64,000 nt of DNA from an uncultured bacterium (GCA_903870275.1 CAIQCK010000045.1:1-64000), one strand, 5' to 3'; positions 26,696-36,245 are shown, numbered from the stretch's first letter. Made by a program: numbers and translations. Notes: a model not told the origin generated them from the letters alone.

Positions 26696-27961
26696 ATGCA
26701 AAACCGCAGAGAATTCATCCAGTCGGCGGCGTCGCTCTCGGCCGCCATGGCGGCGGCGCCGTCGGTCGTGACCGGCCAGGGCGCACCGAGGCTCTTCAAG
26801 GTGGGCATGATCGGATCGGGCCGCCGCGCGTGCGCCGCGTTCGCGAACCTCCGGATCGCCGCGAAATCGCTCAACGTCGAGGTCCGGCTCATGGCCACAG
26901 CCGACTACTTCCTCGACCAGGCGCAGGCCGCGGCCAAAAAATACGGCGCCGATGAGAAGTTCGCCTTCGGCGGCGGCGCCAGTTACAAGAAGCTGCTGGA
27001 GACCGATTGTGAGCTTGTGATCCTGGCCGCGCCGCCGGCGTTTCGGCCCGTGCATGTCGCGGCGGCAGTGGCGGCGGGCAAGCACATCTTTGCGGAGAAG
27101 CCCGTGGCCGTTGATCCGCCGGGCATCCGCCAGTTTCTGGCGGCGGCCGCGTCGGCGAAGGCCAGGAAGCTTGCGTTGGTGGCCGGCACGCAGCGGCGGC
27201 ACCAGGCCAGTTATCTGCGCCAGGCTCTTGCGTTGCAAAAAGGACAACTCGGAAAAATCCTGAGCGGCACAGTTTATTGGTGCCAGGCTCGCGGCAGCAT
27301 TCGGCCGCGACGCCCAACCGACACGAACGCCGGTTATATGGCCAACAACTGGATGAACTGGGCTGAGATGTCCGGTGACCACATCGTCGAGCAACACGTG
27401 CACAACCTTGATGTCGCCAACTGGTTCATCGGACGGCCGCCGCTGACGGCCATCGGGGTTGGCGCGCGCCTGCGGCGACCGACCGGCAATCAGTATGATT
27501 TTTTCAGCGTGGACTACGATTACGGCGAGGGCGTGCACATCCACAGCCTGAGTCGCCAGATTCCGGGGTGTTATGATCGCGTGGGCGAGTTTCTCACCAC
27601 GGACGCGGCGGAGATTCTCGGTGGCGGCAAAGTGCGCCGCTTCGACGGCAAAGAAGTGGCCTTTGAAGAGGTTGGACATGAGGGCAGTCCCTACGATCTG
27701 GAACACGCCGATATGCTGAAAAGCATTCTCGATGGCAACGTGCTGAACGAGGGTGAGAGCGTAGCCACCTCCACCGCGACGGCGATCATGGGGCGCATTT
27801 CCGCTTACACCGGTCAGATTGTGCGGCTCTCGGACTTGCTCACGCAGACGGAGTCGCCATTCTATAACCTCGCCTTCAAACCCGCCGCGGCGGATTTCGA
27901 GGGCACGGAGGACATTGTCCTGCCGACGGAAAACAAGGCGCCCGTCCCCGGCAAAGACTAG
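26696..27961 (+). CDS. Gfo/Idh/MocA-family oxidoreductase with twin-arginine leader
   Basis: 421 aa. The N-terminus NRREFIQSAASLSAAMAAAPS is a Tat-type leader, common in PVC oxidoreductases of this family. A Rossmann motif KVGMIGSGRRACAAF follows at ~36-50, and the catalytic-site EKP motif is at Glu134-Lys135-Pro136 (FAEKPVAVDPPG). The C-terminal half has HNLDVANWFIG with the conserved His. These NAD(P)-dependent enzymes oxidise or reduce a sugar, polyol or inositol hydroxyl. A ribosome-binding site AGGAG lies 10 bases before the ATG. It is the first gene of the 14-gene operon; export by Tat would place this step in the periplasm. Confidence 0.9.
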   Translation: MQNRREFIQSAASLSAAMAAAPSVVTGQGAPRLFKVGMIGSGRRACAAFANLRIAAKSLNVEVRLMATADYFLDQAQAAAKKYGADEKFAFGGGASYKKLLETDCELVILAAPPAFRPVHVAAAVAAGKHIFAEKPVAVDPPGIRQFLAAAASAKARKLALVAGTQRRHQASYLRQALALQKGQLGKILSGTVYWCQARGSIRPRRPTDTNAGYMANNWMNWAEMSGDHIVEQHVHNLDVANWFIGRPPLTAIGVGARLRRPTGNQYDFFSVDYDYGEGVHIHSLSRQIPGCYDRVGEFLTTDAAEILGGGKVRRFDGKEVAFEEVGHEGSPYDLEHADMLKSILDGNVLNEGESVATSTATAIMGRISAYTGQIVRLSDLLTQTESPFYNLAFKPAAADFEGTEDIVLPTENKAPVPGKD

Positions 27962-27991
27962 CGCCATGCAGGCAAGGAAAGAGCCGACGAA

Positions 27992-29263
27992 ATGACAAAG
28001 AAGGAGTTTCTTCCTTACAAGTGGGAACTGATCGTCCTGCTCTGGTTCGCGTTCTTCTTCAACCAGGCCGACCGGCAGGCCTACAACGTCGTGCTGCCGT
28101 TGTTGTCCGCCGACCTGAAACTAAGCCCGGTCCAGGCGGGATTGGTCGCTTCAATCTTCCTTTGGTGTTATGCGCTGCTGGTGCCGGTGGCCGGCTACCT
28201 GGGTGACATCTACCGGCGCAAATGGATTGTGTTTTGGAGCCTGTTGGTTTGGAGCGCCGGTACCATCCTGTCCGGCGCGACCACGGGTCTGGCGAGCCTG
28301 GTTGTTTTTCGCAGCCTCGCCACCGGCGGCGGCGAGGCGTTCTACTTTCCGTCGGCTAATTCCCTCATCGGCCAGTATCACCACAAGACACGGGCGATGG
28401 CCATGTCCATCCACCAGACGGCGATTTATGTGGGACTGATCTCGAGCGGATTCATCGCGGGCTGGATAGGCGAACACTTTGGCTGGCGAATGACGTTTTA
28501 CTTCTTCGGCGCCGCGGGCGTCGTGCTGGCGCTGATCATCATGGTGCGGCTGAAAGATGTCGGCCTTACGGAGGAAGCCACCGCGCAAACGAAGCAGGAA
28601 CGAATACCGTTGTCGGTTGTCTTGAAAGCCATCGCCGGCAAGCCGACAGTGTGGGCCTTGTGGCTGGCGTTCAGCTTGTTCCTGTTTGCCGGCATCGGTT
28701 ACATCACATGGATGCCGTCGTTTCTCCACGAGAAGTTCAAGCTGTCGCTGTCCGATGCGGGCTTCTCTTCCATGTTCTATCATCACGCGGCCGCCATGAT
28801 CGGCGTGCTGCTGGGCGGCAAGGTCTCGGATGTTCTGGCAACGCACCGGCGCACGGTGCGGCTGGAGGTGCAATGCATTGGCCTGTTTCTGGGCGCGCCG
28901 TTCATCTGCCTGATGGGTCTCACGGACAACCTGCTCCTTTGCTACGCCGCGCTGGCTGGATTCGGGTTTTTCCGGGGGATTTATGATTCGAATCCCTACG
29001 CCGCGCTCTTTGACGTCATCGAGCCCCGGTTCCGGGCTTCCGCGGTTGGCATCATGCTGGCGGTGGTTTTCTTTGTCAGCGCCTTCGCGCCGGTGGTGTT
29101 GGGCTGGGCAAAATCCACCATCGGCCTGACGGCGGGGCTGGCTTCGCTGTCGCTGGCATATTTCATCGCGGGACTCATCGTTCTGGTGGCGGCGAAAACA
29201 ACTTTCCCCCGCGATTACTACGACGAGACTCAAGCCGACGGCTCGCAGCCGACCGCGAAATGA
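27992..29263 (+). CDS. MFS transporter (sugar acid/ACS-like)
   Basis: 423 aa with about 12 membrane helices. The N-terminal half has FNQADRQAYNVVLPLL in helix 1 and the MFS loop 2-3 signature GYLGDIYRRKW; a long cytoplasmic loop (~190-215) separates the halves. The style fits the anion:cation/phthalate-type MFS branch that carries hexuronates, glucarate and similar acids, so an acidic sugar is a fair guess. It lies 30 bases after the oxidoreductase gene, and its TGA overlaps the ATG of the kinase by 4 bases. Confidence 0.88.
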   Translation: MTKKEFLPYKWELIVLLWFAFFFNQADRQAYNVVLPLLSADLKLSPVQAGLVASIFLWCYALLVPVAGYLGDIYRRKWIVFWSLLVWSAGTILSGATTGLASLVVFRSLATGGGEAFYFPSANSLIGQYHHKTRAMAMSIHQTAIYVGLISSGFIAGWIGEHFGWRMTFYFFGAAGVVLALIIMVRLKDVGLTEEATAQTKQERIPLSVVLKAIAGKPTVWALWLAFSLFLFAGIGYITWMPSFLHEKFKLSLSDAGFSSMFYHHAAAMIGVLLGGKVSDVLATHRRTVRLEVQCIGLFLGAPFICLMGLTDNLLLCYAALAGFGFFRGIYDSNPYAALFDVIEPRFRASAVGIMLAVVFFVSAFAPVVLGWAKSTIGLTAGLASLSLAYFIAGLIVLVAAKTTFPRDYYDETQADGSQPTAK

Positions 29264-30165
29264 GCACGAAGGCCACCATCACCGGCTTGGGATATTGCGG
29301 CATGGACTATCTCTGCCTGGTTCCGCGCATTCCGCTGGATGATAAAGTCGAAATCCTCCAGAGCGCGATCCAAGGCGGCGGCCCTTCCGCCACCGCGATC
29401 GCCGCCGCCGCGCGACTTGGCGCAGCGACGGCGTTTGCCGGCTGCGTCGGCAACGATCCACGGGGCCGCGAGATCGTCGCTGGCCTGGCTGCGGAAGGTG
29501 TGGATGTCAGCGGCATAAGGATTCGCGTGGGCGCCGAGTCGGCGGCGGGCTTCTGCTGGATAGAGAAACAAAGCGGGAAACGAAGCATCGCATGGACACG
29601 AGGAACGGCGCGGCCGTTGTCGGCGGACGAGATCGCCCTGGACCTGATAAGAACCAGCAAGCTCCTGCATCTTGACGGCCACCAGACAGAGGCTGCCATC
29701 GCCGCCGCCAGGCTGGCCCGTCAACATGGAGTCACCGTCTCGATGGATGCCGGGACGCTCGTGCCCGGCATCGAACAGCTCCTCGAGCTTTCCGACATCA
29801 TCATTGCCTCTGAAACACTTGCCCGCCGTTTCACCGGGCAATCCGACATGGAGTCGGCCGCGAAAAAGCTCTTTGCCGCGCACTGCAGGTTTTCCGCCGT
29901 TACGATGGGAAGCGGAGGCTCCATTGGATTTGACGGCCGCGAGTCTTTCAAATGCCCCGCGTTCAAAGTCAACGTGGTGGACACCACCGGCGCCGGGGAT
30001 GTCTTTCACGGGGCGTTCGCCTATGAATACGTCCGCGGCGGGACGTGGCCGAAATGCCTGAGGTTTGCCTCGGCCGTGGCGGCCTTGAAATGCACCCGCT
30101 TCGGCGGGCGGGCCGGCATTCCCGATCTGAAAACAACGGAAGAGTTTTTGAAACAGCATGAATAA
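29260..30165 (+). CDS. PfkB-family sugar kinase (YihV-like)
   Basis: 301 aa, a ribokinase-fold kinase. The sugar-binding loop GGGPSATAIAAAARLGAATA is near residue 40 and the PfkB signature DTTGAGDVFHGAFA holds the catalytic Asp ~247. The C-terminal text FASAVAALKCTRFGGRAGIP closely resembles what I remember of YihV, the 6-deoxy-6-sulfofructose kinase (FASGVAALKCTRPGGRAGIP), but related 2-keto-sugar kinases share it. It should phosphorylate the ketose made by one of the isomerases in this operon. Start ATG overlaps the previous stop (ATGA), and its end overlaps the next gene by 8 bases. Confidence 0.85.
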   Translation: MSTKATITGLGYCGMDYLCLVPRIPLDDKVEILQSAIQGGGPSATAIAAAARLGAATAFAGCVGNDPRGREIVAGLAAEGVDVSGIRIRVGAESAAGFCWIEKQSGKRSIAWTRGTARPLSADEIALDLIRTSKLLHLDGHQTEAAIAAARLARQHGVTVSMDAGTLVPGIEQLLELSDIIIASETLARRFTGQSDMESAAKKLFAAHCRFSAVTMGSGGSIGFDGRESFKCPAFKVNVVDTTGAGDVFHGAFAYEYVRGGTWPKCLRFASAVAALKCTRFGGRAGIPDLKTTEEFLKQHE

Positions 30166-30955
30166 CTATCTGCGACACTACGAACGCCGGGACGGCTTCA
30201 CACGCATCGTGTCCGTCGGCGACGGCGACCTGCAATTGACCGAGTTCGGCATCATCAATCTGCGGAAGAGCGAAGAGTATTCCGCCGATTCCGGCCAAAG
30301 CGAAGTTGCTCTCATCATCCTCGGCGGGCAGTGCTCGGTTTCCGGCGAGGGTTTCCAATTCAACCAGGTCGGCGGACGGAAAGACGTTTTCTCTGGCAAG
30401 CCGCACACGGTTTATGTTCCGTGCGGCACCCGCTACGTCATCCGCGCCGAAAGCGATGTCGAGATCGCATGGGCCGCCTCGCCCTCCAGCCTGAAGACGC
30501 CGGCCTACATGATCGCGCCCGAACAGGTCAAAGAGGTTCATATTGGAAAGGAAAACTATCAGCGCGACGCTTACCTGATGCTGACCGATGCGTTTCCGGC
30601 GGCGCACCTTTTCATCGGAGAGGCGTTTGTGCCGTCAGGCAATCACGCCAGCTACCCGCCGCACCGGCACGATTTCGACAACCTGCCGGTCGAGGTGGAC
30701 ATGGAGGAAATCTACTTCTTCCGCTTCAACCCCGACCAAGGTTACGGCATCCAGAAGATTTACACGGATGACGGGTCGTTGGATGTCACCTGCACGGTCA
30801 AGCAGAACGACACCACACTTATCCCTCGCGGCTACCATCCCGTCATCAACGCTCCCGGCTACACGATGTATTACCTGTGGATCATGGCCGGCCGCAACCA
30901 CCGCAAGTTCCTCTCGGTCATTGATCCGAATCACAAATGGGTTCTGGGAAAATGA
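30158..30955 (+). CDS. IolB-family 5-deoxyglucuronate isomerase-like protein
   Basis: 265 aa bicupin of the IolB/KduI class. The clearest signature is SYPPHRHDFDN at ~166-175 with metal-binding histidines, then MEEIYFFRFNPDQGYGIQKI, YTDDGSLD and LIPRGYHPV. IolB isomerises 5-deoxy-D-glucuronate to 5-dehydro-2-deoxy-D-gluconate in myo-inositol breakdown. The operon has no IolD, so the real substrate here may be another deoxy-uronate or deoxy-aldose. It overlaps the kinase before it by 8 bases and the kinase after it by 4. Confidence 0.85.
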   Translation: MNNYLRHYERRDGFTRIVSVGDGDLQLTEFGIINLRKSEEYSADSGQSEVALIILGGQCSVSGEGFQFNQVGGRKDVFSGKPHTVYVPCGTRYVIRAESDVEIAWAASPSSLKTPAYMIAPEQVKEVHIGKENYQRDAYLMLTDAFPAAHLFIGEAFVPSGNHASYPPHRHDFDNLPVEVDMEEIYFFRFNPDQGYGIQKIYTDDGSLDVTCTVKQNDTTLIPRGYHPVINAPGYTMYYLWIMAGRNHRKFLSVIDPNHKWVLGK

Positions 30956-32430
30956 AGAAGGATTTGTTTTTGGGCATAGATTTCGGAACGGGCGGCTGCA
31001 AGGTCACGCTGATAGACGCCGCCGGCACGGTGGTTGAAAGTGCCTCTGCGGAATATCCCACCAGCCATCCGAAACCGGCCTGGGCCGAACAGAATCCCGC
31101 CGACTGGCATCGGGCGATGTGCAGCGTTCTGAAGGGCCTGAAACGTCGCGACCGCATCGCAGCGTTGGCGCTGGACAGTTACACGCATGGCGCCGTGTTG
31201 CTGGACGACAAGCTGCGAGTGATCCGCCCCACCATCATCTGGACCGACCAGCGCAGCGCGAAGGAATGCCGGCTCCTGAAAGAGAAGCATTTCGATCTGA
31301 TCTTCCGAACTGCTTTCCAGGCGCCGACCCCGACCTGGACGCTGCCCCAGATGTTGTGGCTGAAGAACAACGAGCCGCAGGCGTTGAAACGGACCCGGCA
31401 CATTCTCTTCGTCAAGGATTACATCCGTTTTCTGCTGACGGGAGAAATGGCGTGCGACTGCGTTGAGGCCCAAGGAACTCTTTTTTGGGACATGAAACAT
31501 GGCCGCTGGTCGGAGGCGCTCTGCGCGCTGGCGGGTATTCCCGTGAAATCGCTTCCGCGCATCGCACGGCCGACAGACATTGCGGGAAAGATCAGCCGCG
31601 AGGCCGCTCGCGACACCGGCCTGCCGGAAGGCTTGCCGGTCATCATGGGGGCGAGCGATTCGGCTGTGGAGGATTATGCCGCCGGCGCCATCGAGCCGGG
31701 TCAGTGCGTGCTGAAACTTGCCACCGCCGGAAACGTCAACGTCATGACCTCCGAAGCGCATCCGCACCCCGAAACGCTGACCTATTCGCACGTCGTCCCT
31801 GGCATGTGGTATTCCGTGACCGCCACGAACTCCGCGGCCGTCTGCCAGCGGTGGTATCGGGATATGTTCTGCGCGCCGGGCACCGATTATGCGGCGCTCA
31901 ACGAGCTTGCCGGCCAGTCTCCGCCCGGCAGCAACGGCGTCTTTTTTCACCCGTACCTCCAGGGCGAGCGGTCGCCCTACTGGGACCCGAATCTGCGGGG
32001 AAGTTTCACCGGCATCAGCATGGCCAATTCCAGGGGTGATTTTTCCAGGGCCTTGCTGGAAGGCGTGGCCTACTCGCTCAAGGACTGCTACCGCACCATC
32101 GAGAAGATGGGCCTGCAAGCCCGCGAATTCATCTTGATTGGCGGCGGCGCGAAAAGCGCGCTGTGGAGCAGCATCGTGTGCGATGTGTTCAACGCCCCCG
32201 TCAAGTGCCCGTCCTCATGCGATGCCTCCTTCGGGAGCGCGCTGCTGGCGGGCGTGGGCGTCGGCGTTTTCAAAGACGAGGTGGCGGCTGTCCGGCAATG
32301 TCTGAAACTCGAACGGCAGTTGACGCCGAATCTGGAACGCGCCCGCTTCTACGCCAGCCAATTCAAGCATTACCGGCACATCCACGACGCGCTCTCGGAT
32401 TGCTACCGAAACGTGAATCAAAGCAATTGA
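30952..32430 (+). CDS. FGGY carbohydrate kinase (xylulokinase-like)
   Basis: 492 aa from ATG 30952, which overlaps the preceding TGA (ATGA); the track start at 30937 is five codons upstream inside the previous gene. The N-terminal ATP-binding strand reads LFLGIDFGTGGCKVTLIDAA, TIIWTDQRSAKE follows, GASDSAVEDYAAGAI and the FGGY signature segment with FILIGGGAKSALWSSIVCDV near residue 396. Such kinases phosphorylate ketoses or polyols (xylulose, fuculose, ribulose, erythritol). It is the second sugar kinase of the operon, which suggests two entering substrates or two consecutive phosphorylation steps. Confidence 0.9.
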   Translation: MKKDLFLGIDFGTGGCKVTLIDAAGTVVESASAEYPTSHPKPAWAEQNPADWHRAMCSVLKGLKRRDRIAALALDSYTHGAVLLDDKLRVIRPTIIWTDQRSAKECRLLKEKHFDLIFRTAFQAPTPTWTLPQMLWLKNNEPQALKRTRHILFVKDYIRFLLTGEMACDCVEAQGTLFWDMKHGRWSEALCALAGIPVKSLPRIARPTDIAGKISREAARDTGLPEGLPVIMGASDSAVEDYAAGAIEPGQCVLKLATAGNVNVMTSEAHPHPETLTYSHVVPGMWYSVTATNSAAVCQRWYRDMFCAPGTDYAALNELAGQSPPGSNGVFFHPYLQGERSPYWDPNLRGSFTGISMANSRGDFSRALLEGVAYSLKDCYRTIEKMGLQAREFILIGGGAKSALWSSIVCDVFNAPVKCPSSCDASFGSALLAGVGVGVFKDEVAAVRQCLKLERQLTPNLERARFYASQFKHYRHIHDALSDCYRNVNQSN

Positions 32431-32460
32431 CCGAAGCAAACCCTCAAAAGAAACACCATC

Positions 32461-33906
32461 ATGATTCCACCAAACAGCTACCTGTATGAAATGATCCGAA
32501 GCGAACTGTCCTGGGTGGTCGGTGACGATCACGTCCAGACCGGCGATTCGGACAAGCTGGGCCACTCGATAGATTATTATTGGGTGCCCGAAGTCTGGCA
32601 CGACCGCGGCCAGAAACTGCCTCCGCCGGATTTCGTCGTCTATCCGGCATCCGCCAGGGAAGTGTCGGAAATCCTCAAGATCGCGAACACGCATAACATC
32701 CCTGTGGTTCCGTGGGGCGGTGGCTCGGGTTCCCAGGGCGGCGCGTTGCCCATCTACGGTGGCATCGTGATGGACATGAAGCGAATGAACAAAGTGCTGA
32801 ACATTGACCCGATCTCGATGACCGCCACCGCCGAGACCGGCATCAACACCCAGCATCTGGAGTGGGCGATCGAGAAGGCCGGCTACAGCACGATGCATTT
32901 CCCCGCTTCGATTGCCTGCGCGACCTTGGGAGGTTTTATCGCCAACCGCGGCACCGGCGTGTTGAGCACCAAATACGGCAAGATCGAAGACATGGTTATG
33001 ACACTGGAAGTCGTGACGCCCGCCGGCGAGATCATCAACACCCTTCCCGTGCCGCGCCACGCCTCAGGCCCCGATCTCACACAACTGTTCCTCGGCAGCG
33101 AAGGCACGCTCGGCGTCGTTACCAAGGCGACCATCAAAATCCACCCCATCCCCGAGTCGCGAAAATTCCACGCCTTCCTTTTCAAGACCATGCACGACGC
33201 CATGGGCGCCGGCGCAAAGATCATGACCAGCCGCCTGCGCCCCTGCGTGATCCGGCTCTACGACGAGCTCGAAACCGCGCGGCTCATCAAGAGGGTGCTC
33301 GGCATAGACAAGCAGGGTGCCTATCTGGTCTTCGGCTTCGACGGCCCCGCGAAAAACGTGGATTTGGAACTGGAACAGGCATGCGCAATCTGTCGTGAAA
33401 AAGAACATGAGGACCTCGGCACCGAGATGGGACAGGCTTGGTGGGACCATCGCTACAAGTTTTTCTATCCGCCCTACATGTTCCACCTGCCGCAGGCGTT
33501 TGGCACGCTCGACACGGTGGCCACGTTCGCCAACATTGAAAAGGTTTACTGGGCGATGAAGAACACCATCCGCGAAAACTTTCCGCAGGCGGCGTTCATC
33601 GGACATTTCTCGCACTGGTATGAATGGGGCTGCATGCTTTACGCGCGGTTCATCATCGAGGAACCGCCCAAAGACCCGCGCGAAGCCGTCGCACTCTACA
33701 ACAAGATTTGGGACATGGCGATCCGCGCGGCCATCAAGGAAGGCGGCGTCATCAACGAGCATCACGGCGTCGGGCTCAAACTCGGCCGAATCATGAAGGA
33801 GCTTTACGGTCCGGCTTTCAAAGTCCTTGAGGACATCAAGAAGGTCCTCGATCCCAACAACATCATGAACCCCGGCAAGATGGGCTTCCGGGCGAAAGGA
33901 ATTTAA
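32461..33906 (+). CDS. FAD-linked oxidase (2-hydroxyacid dehydrogenase / AGPS-like)
   Basis: 481 aa with an FAD-binding PCMH domain at ~50-235 (PVVPWGGGSGSQGGALPIYG, LGGFIANRGTGVLSTKYGKI, LFLGSEGTLGVVTKATIKI) and a C-terminal cap ending in VINEHHGVGLKLGRIMKELY and LDPNNIMNPGKMG. The His-His-Gly-Val-Gly motif is as in alkyl-DHAP synthase and D-lactate/glycolate dehydrogenases. Followed after 3 bases by a GlcF-type Fe-S protein, it most likely oxidises a 2-hydroxyacid such as lactate, glycolate or a sugar-derived acid and passes electrons on. It would take care of the fragment left after aldol cleavage and aldehyde oxidation. Confidence 0.85.
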   Translation: MIPPNSYLYEMIRSELSWVVGDDHVQTGDSDKLGHSIDYYWVPEVWHDRGQKLPPPDFVVYPASAREVSEILKIANTHNIPVVPWGGGSGSQGGALPIYGGIVMDMKRMNKVLNIDPISMTATAETGINTQHLEWAIEKAGYSTMHFPASIACATLGGFIANRGTGVLSTKYGKIEDMVMTLEVVTPAGEIINTLPVPRHASGPDLTQLFLGSEGTLGVVTKATIKIHPIPESRKFHAFLFKTMHDAMGAGAKIMTSRLRPCVIRLYDELETARLIKRVLGIDKQGAYLVFGFDGPAKNVDLELEQACAICREKEHEDLGTEMGQAWWDHRYKFFYPPYMFHLPQAFGTLDTVATFANIEKVYWAMKNTIRENFPQAAFIGHFSHWYEWGCMLYARFIIEEPPKDPREAVALYNKIWDMAIRAAIKEGGVINEHHGVGLKLGRIMKELYGPAFKVLEDIKKVLDPNNIMNPGKMGFRAKGI

Positions 33907-33909
33907 CCA

Positions 33910-34884
33910 ATGCACATAGACAAACATCAGGATGTGATTGCCGCGTGCCGTTTCTGTTTCATGTGCCGCCATCTCGATCCGATCGGCAACGTGACTTTTC
34001 AGGAGGCGGACACGCCGAGGGGACGGGCGTTGATCCTCGACAAAGTTCGCATGGACAATGAGAACCTGAAGAACAACGACTTCATTGCCACCGTCTACCG
34101 TAGCGCGTTGAGCGGGGCCAACCGTTATCACTGCGTCAGCCACTACGACGAGGTCGGCTTGGTCCTTGCCGCGAGAAAGGATATCGTCGAGGCGGGGCTT
34201 GTGCCGGAGAAGGTGAAAGCACTGGCGGAAAAGCTGAGCGGGGCGACTTTCACCGTCAAGGGCAAGGGCGATGTCCTGTATTACGGCGAACACGCGAAAC
34301 TCTACTCCGGCTGCAAGACCCTCTCCGGCGGAGACCCCGGCAAGGCGCTGGAGACACTCGGTTTTGCTGGCGAATCACAAAAGGTCTTCGACAAATTCAA
34401 GAAGGCCGTTGCTGCTTCTAGATGCAAGACACTCATCGTGGCGGAACCGTCCGCATACGATTTCCTGAAGGACAAGCTCGACGGCATCAAGGTCGTGCAC
34501 TGCTCCGAATGCCTGCTCTCCGCGAAACTGAAGGCGGGCCGGGCACGCAAGGCATTCTATCTGGAGAGCGACTTCCTGAAGAACTACGACGGCAACCTCG
34601 CCTCGCCGCGGCAGCTCCTCGCGCAGTGCGGCTACAAGCTTGTGCCGTTCGGCACCAACAGCGAGGAATCCTATTCAGTCGGCGAGGGCGCGGTGGTCTT
34701 CGACGAATTGAACCCCGAACTGTGCGAGAAGCTCTGCCGCCGCGTTTGTGAGCTTGCGGATAATCTCAAAAACGACCTGTTCATCACGCCGTCGCGGTAT
34801 GTGAAAGCCACTCTCACGAAATACAACCCGCAGATTCGGATTGTTACGCTCGAAGAAGCGGTCGCCCAAAGAAAGGACCAATAG
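33910..34884 (+). CDS. Fe-S protein, partner of the FAD oxidase
   Basis: 324 aa. The N-terminus has CRFCFMCRHLDPIG (Cys13, 16, 19) where ferredoxin-like clusters have CxxCxxCxxxCP; the fourth position is Asp, so the cluster is unusual. A further Cys pair motif YHCVSHYDEVG (~75) and HCSECLLSAKL (~198) may serve as a CCG-like site. Text such as EADTPRGRALIL is typical of GlcF/LutA-type electron-transfer subunits. It is likely the redox partner of the upstream flavoprotein. Its TAG overlaps the GTG start of the isomerase-like gene by one base. Confidence 0.7.
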   Translation: MHIDKHQDVIAACRFCFMCRHLDPIGNVTFQEADTPRGRALILDKVRMDNENLKNNDFIATVYRSALSGANRYHCVSHYDEVGLVLAARKDIVEAGLVPEKVKALAEKLSGATFTVKGKGDVLYYGEHAKLYSGCKTLSGGDPGKALETLGFAGESQKVFDKFKKAVAASRCKTLIVAEPSAYDFLKDKLDGIKVVHCSECLLSAKLKAGRARKAFYLESDFLKNYDGNLASPRQLLAQCGYKLVPFGTNSEESYSVGEGAVVFDELNPELCEKLCRRVCELADNLKNDLFITPSRYVKATLTKYNPQIRIVTLEEAVAQRKDQ

Positions 34885-36233
34885 TGAAGAAGTTTTCCGT
34901 AGGTTACATCGCACTGTCCAAGGCAACCTGGGTCACGCCGGAAATTGACAGAGTCCGGCAACGCACGCTGGAAAGGCTGAAACAACTGCCTTTTGAAATC
35001 CTCCACGGCAACGCATTGACGACCACCACGGTGGAAGCGTCGGCGGTTTGCCGCGAACTGAACCGGCAGGAGGCAAGCGCCGTGATCGTGCATTTCGCAA
35101 CCTTTCCGGTCGGCGCGATCATCCCGGTCATCGCGCGAGAACTGAACGTCCCGATCCTGCTGTTCTCCACTCCCGAACAACCGGCCGCGGGCGGCATCTG
35201 GGCGCAAAATTCCTTCTGCGGCGCCAATATGGCTGTTCATACGTTGCGGAAGCTGGGCCGGAAATACGGGTTTGTTTTCGGCCCCGCCGCGAAAGCGGAC
35301 GCACTCATGGAAAAGCCGCTCAACGTTCTGAAGTGCATGGCGGAGCTCGCTTCCACCAAGATCGGCCTCGTGGGCGGGCGTGTTCCGGGGTTCTACACTT
35401 CCAACTGCGATGAAATGCGCTTGCGATCCTCCATCGGCGCCGAAGTGGAAATCATTGACCAGTTGGAAATCGTGGATACCGCCGGCAAACTTGGCGATAA
35501 AGAGATTCGCAGGGGAGCCGGGGAAGTCCGGGGCAGTTGCGCCTCGTTCTGCAAGAGCGTCGAAAAGGACATCCTGCCCACAGGGAAACTATACGAAGCC
35601 CTGAAAAAAACGGCTGCCAAGTATGGCCTGTCCTCGTATGCCATCCGCTGCTGGCCGGAATGGTCCGATGTGTTCGGCATCGCGCCCTGCGCCTCGATGG
35701 GGATGCTGAACAACACCGGTCTCGTCACCAGTTGCGAGGGCGACGTGCTGGGCGCTGTGCTGATGAAGGCGCAGGCGGCCCTCGGCGGTGGCATTCCATT
35801 CTTCGCCGACCTTATCTCGTTCGACTACGCGAAGAACACGGCCGTCTTCTGGCATTGCGGCGCCGCCCCGTCGGCCTTGTGCAGGAAATTCGGGGAAACG
35901 AAGATGCGCCAGCACTTCCGCGTGGACGGCGGCGACAAAAAGGGCATGGTCAATGAGTTTCCGTTGAAGCCCGGGCCGATCACGCTGGCGCAACTGGATG
36001 AGGACGGCGACGGCTACCGGATGCTGATTGCCAAAGGAACCGCCCTGGACACGGAGCCGTTCGTTCGCGGCAACCCGCTCAACATCCGGTTTGATTGCCC
36101 GGTGGAGAAACTGGTGGCCACAATCATGAATGACGGGTTCAAGCATCACTATTCCCTCATTCACGCGGACATTGAAGAGGAACTCCGCGAGCTTTGCAAA
36201 TGGCTGAACATCAATCCGGTTCTGATTCAATAA
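34884..36233 (+). CDS. L-fucose/L-arabinose isomerase-like protein
   Basis: 449 aa with a GTG start that shares its G with the previous stop codon. Family text: ASAVIVHFATFPVGAIIPVIARELNVPIL, STPEQPAAGGIWAQNSFCGAN, CWPEWSDVFGIAPCASMGML, and a C-terminal FDCPVEKLVATIMNDGFKHH. This corresponds to the three-domain fucose/arabinose isomerase-like fold that interconverts aldoses and ketoses with Mn2+. The metal-binding Glu/Asp/His cannot be assigned with confidence by eye. Together with the sugar kinases and class II aldolase it forms an isomerase-kinase-aldolase pathway. Distant members act on sulfoquinovose or fucose; the substrate here is unknown. Confidence 0.8.
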   Translation: MKKFSVGYIALSKATWVTPEIDRVRQRTLERLKQLPFEILHGNALTTTTVEASAVCRELNRQEASAVIVHFATFPVGAIIPVIARELNVPILLFSTPEQPAAGGIWAQNSFCGANMAVHTLRKLGRKYGFVFGPAAKADALMEKPLNVLKCMAELASTKIGLVGGRVPGFYTSNCDEMRLRSSIGAEVEIIDQLEIVDTAGKLGDKEIRRGAGEVRGSCASFCKSVEKDILPTGKLYEALKKTAAKYGLSSYAIRCWPEWSDVFGIAPCASMGMLNNTGLVTSCEGDVLGAVLMKAQAALGGGIPFFADLISFDYAKNTAVFWHCGAAPSALCRKFGETKMRQHFRVDGGDKKGMVNEFPLKPGPITLAQLDEDGDGYRMLIAKGTALDTEPFVRGNPLNIRFDCPVEKLVATIMNDGFKHHYSLIHADIEEELRELCKWLNINPVLIQ

Positions 36234-36245
36234 GGAAACGAGGTA

